Below, piece by piece: positions 61,401 to 64,000 of a stretch of 64,000 nt of DNA; positions within the stretch are counted from its first letter, which is position 1; every line of letters begins with the position of its first letter. The translations under genes were made by a program, and so were the position numbers. A model generated the notes under the pieces. That model worked only from the letters and a program-made list of their open reading frames with translations, was not told the origin of the DNA and searched no databases. Origin of the DNA: Pithys albifrons albifrons (taxonomy: Eukaryota > Chordata > Aves > Passeriformes > Thamnophilidae); the NCBI RefSeq assembly GCF_047495875.1, contig NC_092465.1:11850660-11914659 (forward strand). The letters are read 5' to 3'.

Positions 61401-62438
61401 TTGACTACACTGAGCAAAAGCCATGCCCAACTGAATGCTGACCTGGGGACACCAGAGACAGAATGAGTAAGAGATACAGCACTTGTCTTCATTCCTATGT
61501 GTGGTGTAAACATGAGACAAGCACAATTGTTCACAGCCTTGTGAAATGAATGGCCTGTCAAAATAACAACTGCAAATCAAGAAAGCTTTCTGGAAGCCAC
61601 AGGGCAGAACAAAAAAATCACTACTAGATGTGAAGTCTAACTTGTCCCCATCCCTGTCCCCATCACCTATGGCCTGCTGCTCTGCTTCTGTGCCTGTATT
61701 TAGAGTGTGCCAATCGCCTTGGCTTCAAGGCACTGTGATACAATGAAGAAAGTGCAGCAAGACCTGGGGACTAAAAAGGCTTGTGCAAGCTAGCTAGAAT
61801 ATAAAGTAGGTCTTAAATGGGGCATGGGCCTGTACTTTGTCTTCAAGGCTAGTTGCTCAGGGCTGCAACCTTGCAAGCAGGTCCATGCAGACATGCCTGG
61901 GTGCCAGGACAGAGCCCTCCAGAAGTCAGCACGCTGTGTAGGAGGGACAAGGTAGGACTTCAAAACCAGCCCTGCTAAGTTTCTCAGCCCTGACAGCTGC
62001 ATAGAACAGAAGAGATGTTTTCCCATCCACAGTTCACCTGCAGGCAAGACAGGGAATTAGTCCTTCACTGGTAGTGGAGATAGATGACCACGTAGGTCCC
62101 TTCTCCTTTCCTGTTTTAATTCTGCAGCTCAGGCTGGATTTCAAATACAACACAGAATATAATTTCTGTGACTTGTGTATAATCCATTATGCTGCTATGG
62201 CAGGATTAACAAGGCATAAATGTAATACACTGACCAGTCCACAGATAATATAATTTCTGCCATTCAGTTGTCATTAGAGCCTAACTATGCACAGCTGAGT
62301 AGTTAGAGGGCAGCTAATTTATTGTTTTATTCTAAATCAACACTGACCTCTTAATACAGGAGTTACAAACGTGGAGATCAAACTTCCAGCATTAATGGAT
62401 AAATAGAAGATGGAAAAAAACTTGCTTCTCTCCGAGGT
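37248..62438 (-). CDS. SLC15A2: SLC15A2 (PEPT2) proton-coupled oligopeptide transporter, 3' part of gene, 17 exons
   Basis: PEPT2 is a 12-TM symporter of the POT/PTR2 family that moves di- and tripeptides with protons across the plasma membrane (kidney, choroid plexus, glia in other vertebrates). Coding segments on the minus strand, in order of transcription: 62438-62348, 60205-60128, 57547-57465, 56486-56400, 56069-55980, 55641-55597, 53447-53415, 52345-52257, 50517-50436, 48534-48409, 48041-47877, 45254-45208, 43151-43041, 41982-41886, 39521-39375, 38356-38252, 37424-37248. They total 1653 bases (550 residues plus TAA) and all junctions are GT-AG and in frame. Diagnostic pieces are the PTR2 signature FFSIFYLSINAGSL, FWALFDQQ|GSRWTLQAT, GEVMFSITGLAFSYSQ and the end QKTKL. 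PEPT2 rather than PEPT1 is chosen from VLQPDQMQ, the RKMA..MILA..AF TM9 start, WAEFVLF, IFSIMGYFY and the -KTKL end. PEPT1 ends -QKQM, from memory. The 5' end is missing because the gene continues beyond 64000. Confidence 0.96.
37425..38251 (-). other. SLC15A2 last intron, 0.8 kb
   Basis: GT-AG intron between the TM11 and TM12 exons. No embedded feature seen. Confidence 0.5.
38252..38356 (-). CDS. SLC15A2: SLC15A2 exon (presumed exon 21): TM11
   Basis: Thirty-five codons in phase 0: SPASMKSVLQAGWLLTVAVG then NTFVLIVAEAAPMAQ. S-M-K-S-V-L-Q-A-x-W-L-L-T-x-A-V-G-N is highly conserved and forms TM11. The acceptor is TCTTTTCAG and the donor is CACAG|GTATGG. Confidence 0.96.
38357..39374 (-). other. 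SLC15A2 intron, 1.0 kb
   Basis: Nothing recognised. The 104-codon minus-strand open frame at 38387-38701 has no family resemblance. Confidence 0.5.
39375..39521 (-). CDS. SLC15A2: SLC15A2 exon (presumed exon 20): TM10
   Basis: Forty-nine codons in phase 0. It begins ISEGAVKTWKSEDIKANNVH, continues MAWQLPQYLLIS, and ends AGEVMFSITGLAFSYSQ. The second half is TM10. The glutamate in A-G-E-V corresponds to the family's conserved TM10 acidic residue, implicated in substrate and proton coupling in PEPT1. The acceptor is TTTTCTTCTAG and the donor is CAG|GTACTC. Confidence 0.96.
39522..41885 (-). other. SLC15A2 intron, 2.4 kb
   Basis: No exon or repeat recognised. A (GT)-like run near 40899-40910 is short. 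Confidence 0.5.
41886..41982 (-). CDS. SLC15A2: SLC15A2 exon (presumed exon 19): end of extracellular domain
   Basis: One base plus 32 codons: YNNGKCITETGEFPLELGLL then DFGASYTIVITN. L-G-L-L-D-F-G-A-x-Y-x-x-V-I-T-N is the most conserved strand of the second lobe in PEPT2. The acceptor is CATCTAG and the donor is AAC|GTAAGT. The terminal Asn combines with Ile-Ser of the next exon to form an N-I-S sequon. Confidence 0.94.
41983..43040 (-). other. SLC15A2 intron, 1.1 kb
   Basis: Nothing recognised apart from a short (CA)n tract near 42850-42862. Confidence 0.5.
43041..43151 (-). CDS. SLC15A2: SLC15A2 exon (presumed exon 18): extracellular domain, two sequons
   Basis: Encodes FINGLSQDVNLTIDRKRFIA then VQENYSASEYSLLERD, 111 bases with split codons at both ends (AG|A Arg before, AT|A Ile after). 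Two N-glycosylation sequons are visible, N-L-T and N-Y-S. V-R-F-I-N-x-L-x-x-D-V-N aligns with the start of the second extracellular lobe of PEPT2. The acceptor is TTTGCAG and the donor is ACAT|GTAAGT. Confidence 0.93.
43445..43890 (+). mobile_element. CR1 LINE 3' end, plus strand (antisense to SLC15A2)
   Basis: Recognisable CR1 3' segment running from the end of the reverse-transcriptase region into the 3' UTR. Hallmark phrases in order: GAGGAGGCCAGGAAGGTGAT, CTATGATGACAGGCTGGGGG, GGCTTTAAACTGAAAG-like text (CTTTAAACTGAAAGACGGTA), GAGACATTGGAATAGGTTGC, CCATGGCAGGGGAGTTTGAA and the terminal GATGATCTTTAAGGTCCAGC. It is 5'-truncated, as usual for CR1, and decayed by many substitutions and small deletions. 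The open frame at 43721-43906 (RHWNRLP..VDAS) is the common spurious translation of this element. Confidence 0.9.
44058..44125 (+). repeat. T/G-rich low-complexity tract
   Basis: Runs of T separated by GG or GGG, including two runs of ten or more T. A second similar tract lies at about 44510-44646. Both are inside one SLC15A2 intron. Confidence 0.8.
45208..45254 (-). CDS. SLC15A2: SLC15A2 short exon (presumed exon 17), 47 bases
   Basis: Encodes ITDLEAKPENGLAAV plus the first two bases of an Arg codon. It corresponds to the linker between the two extracellular lobes that leads into the conserved V-R-F-x-N strand. The acceptor is CTCTTTAG and the donor is GTTAG|GTAGGA, a weaker splice site. 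The frame is fixed by both neighbours: phase 0 before it and phase 2 after it. Confidence 0.9.
45255..47876 (-). other. SLC15A2 intron, 2.6 kb, AT-rich patch
   Basis: Includes an AT-rich patch at about 46350-46415 with several AATAAATA copies. No exon, RNA gene or dated repeat recognised. Confidence 0.5.
47877..48041 (-). CDS. SLC15A2: SLC15A2 exon (presumed exon 16): extracellular domain, N-glycosylation site
   Basis: Fifty-five codons in phase 0, from NPAEYSKLILNGEQQSLLFT to EAEGSLSSRL. It contains the sequon N-Y-T in AFNYTVKEK and the Y-S-L-V/I strand typical of the first extracellular lobe. The acceptor is CTTCCACAG and the donor is TTA|GTGAGT. The ORF runs on past the donor into the intron, which is read-through rather than coding sequence. 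Confidence 0.92.
48409..48534 (-). CDS. SLC15A2: SLC15A2 exon (presumed exon 15): start of extracellular domain
   Basis: Forty-two codons in phase 0, from ETDMPRLVPEESLIRVLNLA to LFQQPMEAFQ. This begins the large extracellular domain between TM9 and TM10, a pair of Ig-like beta-sandwich lobes in mammalian structures. The motif V-L-N-L-A is shared with other PEPT2 proteins, while the rest is diverged, as usual for this domain. The acceptor is TAATTAG and the donor is CAG|GTAAGC. Confidence 0.92.
48535..50435 (-). other. SLC15A2 intron, 1.9 kb
   Basis: Contains a short (CA)n tract near 50041-50054. No other structure seen. Confidence 0.5.
50436..50517 (-). CDS. SLC15A2: SLC15A2 exon (presumed exon 14): TM9
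   Basis: One base plus 27 codons: PIRKMATGMILAGLAFGLAA then VIEIKIN. This is TM9; R-K-M-A-x-G-M-I-L-A and E-I-K-I-N match PEPT2 closely. The acceptor CTCCATAG|ACC was preferred over a second AG eight bases further in because only the first restores the split Thr codon and the expected spacing. The donor is AAT|GTAAGT. Confidence 0.95.
50518..52256 (-). other. SLC15A2 intron, 1.7 kb
   Basis: A 96-codon open frame on the minus strand at 51855-52145 has no transporter-like or other recognisable sequence and no matching splice phase, so it is treated as chance. Confidence 0.5.
52257..52345 (-). CDS. SLC15A2: SLC15A2 exon (presumed exon 13): TM8
   Basis: Encodes FLNPLLILVFIPLFDLGLYP then LIDMCKFNFT, 89 bases. 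N-P-L-L-x-L-x-F-I-P-L-F-D is TM8. The acceptor is TTTGTATTGCAG and the donor is TTCAC|GTAAGT. The last two bases AC join the A of the next exon to give Thr, producing FNFT-P-I-R-K across the junction. Confidence 0.95.
52346..53414 (-). other. SLC15A2 intron, 1.1 kb
   Basis: No additional exon or recognisable repeat. Confidence 0.5.
53415..53447 (-). CDS. SLC15A2: SLC15A2 microexon (presumed exon 12), 33 bases
   Basis: Eleven codons, GIYVLQPDQMQ, phase 0 at both ends. The L-Q-P-D-Q-M-Q motif comes just before TM8 and is diagnostic for PEPT2; PEPT1 has a related IQPDQMQ. The acceptor is CCCTGTTTCAG-type (GTTTCAG) and the donor is CAG|GTAAAA, weaker than the others. An ab initio gene finder would probably miss this exon. 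Confidence 0.93.
53448..55596 (-). other. SLC15A2 intron, 2.1 kb, between the two shortest flanking exons
   Basis: Separates the 45-base and 33-base exons. No gene, RNA or repeat recognised inside. Confidence 0.5.
55597..55641 (-). CDS. SLC15A2: SLC15A2 short exon (presumed exon 11), 45 bases
   Basis: Encodes 15 residues, GSRWTLQATKMNADF, in phase 0 at both ends. G-S-R-W-T-L-Q-A-T directly follows FDQQ of the previous exon and is one of the most conserved loops of animal peptide transporters. The acceptor is TCCTTAG and the donor is TTT|GTAAGT. Because it is a symmetric exon, skipping would not shift the frame but would remove this loop. Confidence 0.94.
55980..56069 (-). CDS. SLC15A2: SLC15A2 exon (presumed exon 10): TM7
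   Basis: Thirty codons in phase 0: KQLIGEVKMVTRVLFLFIPL then PMFWALFDQQ. The segment from KMVTRV to FWALFDQQ is TM7 and contains the conserved tryptophan and aspartate region lining the peptide-binding cavity in this family. The acceptor is TTTTTAG and the donor is CAG|GTACAG. ATG codons inside the exon are internal, not starts. Confidence 0.96.
56400..56486 (-). CDS. SLC15A2: SLC15A2 exon (presumed exon 9): cytosolic TM6-TM7 loop
   Basis: Encodes 29 residues beginning FAIKNRLKNRSHEIPKRDHW and ending LDWASEKYS, phase 0 at both ends. The block P-K-R-x-H-W-L-D-W-A-x-E-K-Y is strongly conserved in vertebrate PEPT1/PEPT2 and identifies the family on its own. The acceptor is CTCCCTAG and the donor is TCG|GTAAGC. 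Confidence 0.95.
56487..57464 (-). other. SLC15A2 intron carrying a CR1 tail
   Basis: Contains the CR1 3' fragment at about 56706-56776, described separately, and a 9-base tandem pair CACTGGACA at 56798-56815. The remainder is unremarkable. Confidence 0.6.
56706..56776 (-). mobile_element. CR1 LINE 3' terminal fragment
   Basis: On the plus strand it reads AATCATAGAATTATAGAGTA, then TTCTGAGTTGGAACGGACCC and ACAAGGATCATTGA, which is the reverse complement of the standard CR1 3' tail (TCCTTGTGGGTCC..TTCCAACTC..). Only the tail is clear; the sequence above about 56776 is not matched with confidence. The insertion is in the same direction as SLC15A2. Confidence 0.8.
57465..57547 (-). CDS. SLC15A2: SLC15A2 exon (presumed exon 8): end of TM6 and start of cytosolic loop
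   Basis: Encodes VVFIAGSGLYRKTPPQGNVL then LEVCKCIG, 83 bases. The motif G-S-x-x-Y-x-K-x-P-P-x-G-N is the family's exit from TM6 into the large TM6-TM7 cytosolic loop. The acceptor is TTTTTTCAG. The donor is GGT|GTAAGTG, which keeps phase 0 with the following FAIKNR exon. An overlapping GT two bases earlier would break frame. Confidence 0.94.
57548..60127 (-). other. SLC15A2 intron, 2.6 kb
   Basis: One of the two largest complete introns resolved. Short open frames here have no family resemblance. No interspersed repeat recognised. Confidence 0.55.
60128..60205 (-). CDS. SLC15A2: SLC15A2 exon (presumed exon 7): extracellular Cys loop and start of TM6
   Basis: Encodes GDVKCFGEDCYALAFGVPAA then LMVLAL, 78 bases with split codons at both ends. 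The pair of cysteines in CFGEDC is the conserved short loop before TM6 of PEPT transporters. The acceptor TTTTACAG and donor CTTG|GTGAGT are both good. The final G joins TT of the next exon to give Val. Confidence 0.95.
60206..62347 (-). other. SLC15A2 intron, 2.1 kb
   Basis: No exon or RNA gene seen. Around 62070-62125 a phrase resembling the CR1 3' end (TAGATGACC..GTAGGTCCCTTC) suggests a very degraded CR1 copy on the plus strand, too weak to annotate separately. Confidence 0.5.
62348..62438 (-). CDS. SLC15A2: SLC15A2 exon (presumed exon 6): TM5 with PTR2 signature
   Basis: First exon visible in the window: 30 codons plus one base. It encodes TSERSKFFSIFYLSINAGSL followed by ISTFVTPVLR. 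The segment F-S-I-F-Y-x-S-I-N-A-G-S-L matches the second PTR2/POT family signature and forms TM5. The acceptor is TTTTAG before ACCTCGG and the donor is AGAG|GTCAGT, which is not the usual GTAAGT type. The split codon G|GG (Gly) is completed by the next exon. Confidence 0.95.
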
Positions 62439-64000
62439 CTAAAACAAGAGAAGACAATGTCAATGTCATGGCTAACACAGAGCACTGGGCTTGCAAATTG
62501 AACACTATCAATTCTCTTGTTAGGCGGGCTGGGTAAATATTGACACGAAGTGCATAAAACCTTAAGCAAACAAGCTTGTGTTCAGGTGATGGCAAATGCT
62601 CACACAAATCAGCTCACGTTACTTCAGAAGCACTTCAGGGCTTTTTGGCATTTCACAGGAAAAGCCGCTGTTTTGAGAGTGTTGTGAGATTGGAGGAAGG
62701 GGAGAGCATTTACTTATTCAGAACAAGTAGCATGATTCAGATCCTTTGTCACTAATTCAATACAATTTGGCATGGGTTGACAAGCTCATAATTTCTTCAC
62801 ATGTCTGAGCTCTTTGTGTTTTTTTCTCTCTTCCTTTCCTGTGTAGAAAAAGAAACCTGTATATTTTAAGGAGCTTGTAATTACAGCATAGCTGAACGAG
62901 TGCCAGCAAATGAGAAGTATCCATCAGATGGGAGATTACCAAGTTGAGGACAGTCAACTTAAAACTAAAATGGTAAATTAAATCTAGGACACTGAATTCA
63001 TGAGCCTGATGGAGGGATGAACTCCAAGAGAAAGAGTTCAACCTTTAACTTATGTTGTAAGACATTATAGTTCATACAGTCAAAGGATTCCTGTTGGTCT
63101 TTTTTCTTACTGCATAATTCCTAATTTGAAAGGAATCAAGAACTTGATGCAGAGTTTGGTCCTCTTTGCAGAATTAATATGTGAGGGTATTCAACCAAGA
63201 GCAGTCTCTCCTTGGTTGTGGGAGAGACATTCGTGCACAGTCTTGTGCTAAAGGCCAGCAGAGTGGAGAAACAAGGCCAGGGTACCTGACCTACCCCATG
63301 CTCATTTGTGTCACCAGCTCTGGGACACCTGAGTTGGTAAAGGTAGTGGGGAAAATTGCTTCAGAATGGCACCTGGCAGAGAGCTCCTTAGAGCACATTA
63401 AGCCACATCTCTATGACTTGGGCATCATTTGAATGTGAAGCTTTAACTTAGCTGAGCATGAAGAACTCCTCAGGGATATTTATCTGTCTCCTTTCCTTCT
63501 AATATGTCCTGCTTCCTTCTGCTCCCTGAGACAACACTATTCAAAAGGCTAGAAAACTGGAGAAAATGTGAAGAAATGCAGGCAGCTAAAAGAGGACAGC
63601 TCTTAAGTAATCAATCCTGGTATCCAAAATCGTAGCGAAACTTCCTGTTACTGATGGTGCAGACAACAGGAAATATTCCTACTTCATGTGGCAAGAAGCC
63701 TCTTATCACAGGGGGTGACTGTAGGGAAGGTGGGAAGGTGGGAGAACATGGCACGGCTTTTCTTTATGTCCCCTTGGAAAGTGGGTAGTGGGAAGGTGAG
63801 GGCCCCATCACCTCCCACTTCCACCTACCAAGGAATCAGGGGGTCTGCTTACTTGGATTAAGGGCTTTCTATCTTGACCCAGCATAGTTATGAAGACCCC
63901 ATCAACTTGAACTTTTGGCTTTTCCACAGTTTTATGTCCTAGAATGTTCAAGGCCATCTAGTCCCTACATTACTCACAAATTATTTAGCATGGACTAAAG
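62439..64000 (-). other. SLC15A2 intron, partial, continues past the window
   Basis: The preceding exon should encode the conserved G-G-D-Q-F region before TM5. I looked for it on the minus strand and did not find it, so this intron probably extends beyond 64000. No repeat family was recognised. Confidence 0.6.

Noticed and set aside
62070..62125. TAGATGACC..GTAGGTCCCTTC resembling a CR1 3' end
   Set aside because: Likely a decayed CR1 but too short and diverged to set borders; mentioned only in the intron entry.
37248..62438. Alternative identity SLC15A1 (PEPT1)
   Set aside because: The WAEFVLF and IFSIMGYFY TM12, the VLQPDQMQ loop, the LGLLDFGA strand and the -KTKL end agree with PEPT2, while PEPT1 has a different C-terminal tail.
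1..64000. Undescribed multi-gene system, CRISPR array, phage or integrated element
   Set aside because: All recognised content is an animal transporter gene, avian retroposons and non-coding DNA. The only short-unit tandem array is a microsatellite.

Overview
This window is vertebrate nuclear DNA, almost certainly avian and probably from a songbird (Passeriformes). Two kinds of evidence support this. The interspersed repeats are CR1 LINE 3' ends, the dominant retroposon of birds. One copy is a SINE whose 5' half looks like a degenerate tRNA gene (A box and B box visible) and whose 3' half is a CR1 tail, the architecture known in passerines as TguSINE1. The only gene I can build is a split vertebrate gene with classical GT-AG introns.

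Right half (37.2-64.0 kb): the 3' part of SLC15A2 (PEPT2, the high-affinity proton-coupled oligopeptide transporter) lies on the minus strand. I resolved 17 coding exons from 62438 down to the stop codon at 37248. Their lengths sum to 1653 bases, a multiple of three, and every junction keeps frame. Together they encode the last 550 residues: TM5 to TM12, the large extracellular domain between TM9 and TM10, and a C-terminus ending in -TKL. If the human 22-exon structure holds (from memory), these are exons 6-22, and the promoter and first five exons lie beyond 64000. The introns hold one CR1 copy opposite to the gene, one CR1 tail in the gene's direction, and T-rich low-complexity tracts.

Left half (1-37.2 kb): I find no protein-coding gene. 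The longest open frames read as low-complexity or TE-derived, without family signatures or codon texture. The region contains a CpG-rich, GC-rich stretch (about 7.88-8.73 kb) that looks like an orphan CpG island, with a strong splice-donor match on its minus strand. It also contains several AT-rich blocks dense in homeodomain-type TAATTA cores that look like conserved non-coding elements, a compound (GGGA)n(GGAT)n microsatellite, the tRNA-derived SINE, and small tandem or inverted repeats. In mammals ILDR1 sits tail-to-tail with SLC15A2. I recognise none of it in the 37 kb downstream here.

I see no bacterial, viral, CRISPR or otherwise undescribed multi-gene system. The most interesting candidates are the orphan CpG island with its adjacent AT-rich block, the structured repeat element near 23.3-23.5 kb, and the bird-specific sequence of the PEPT2 extracellular domain. 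No alignment could be run, so all regulatory calls are inference from base composition and motif texture.
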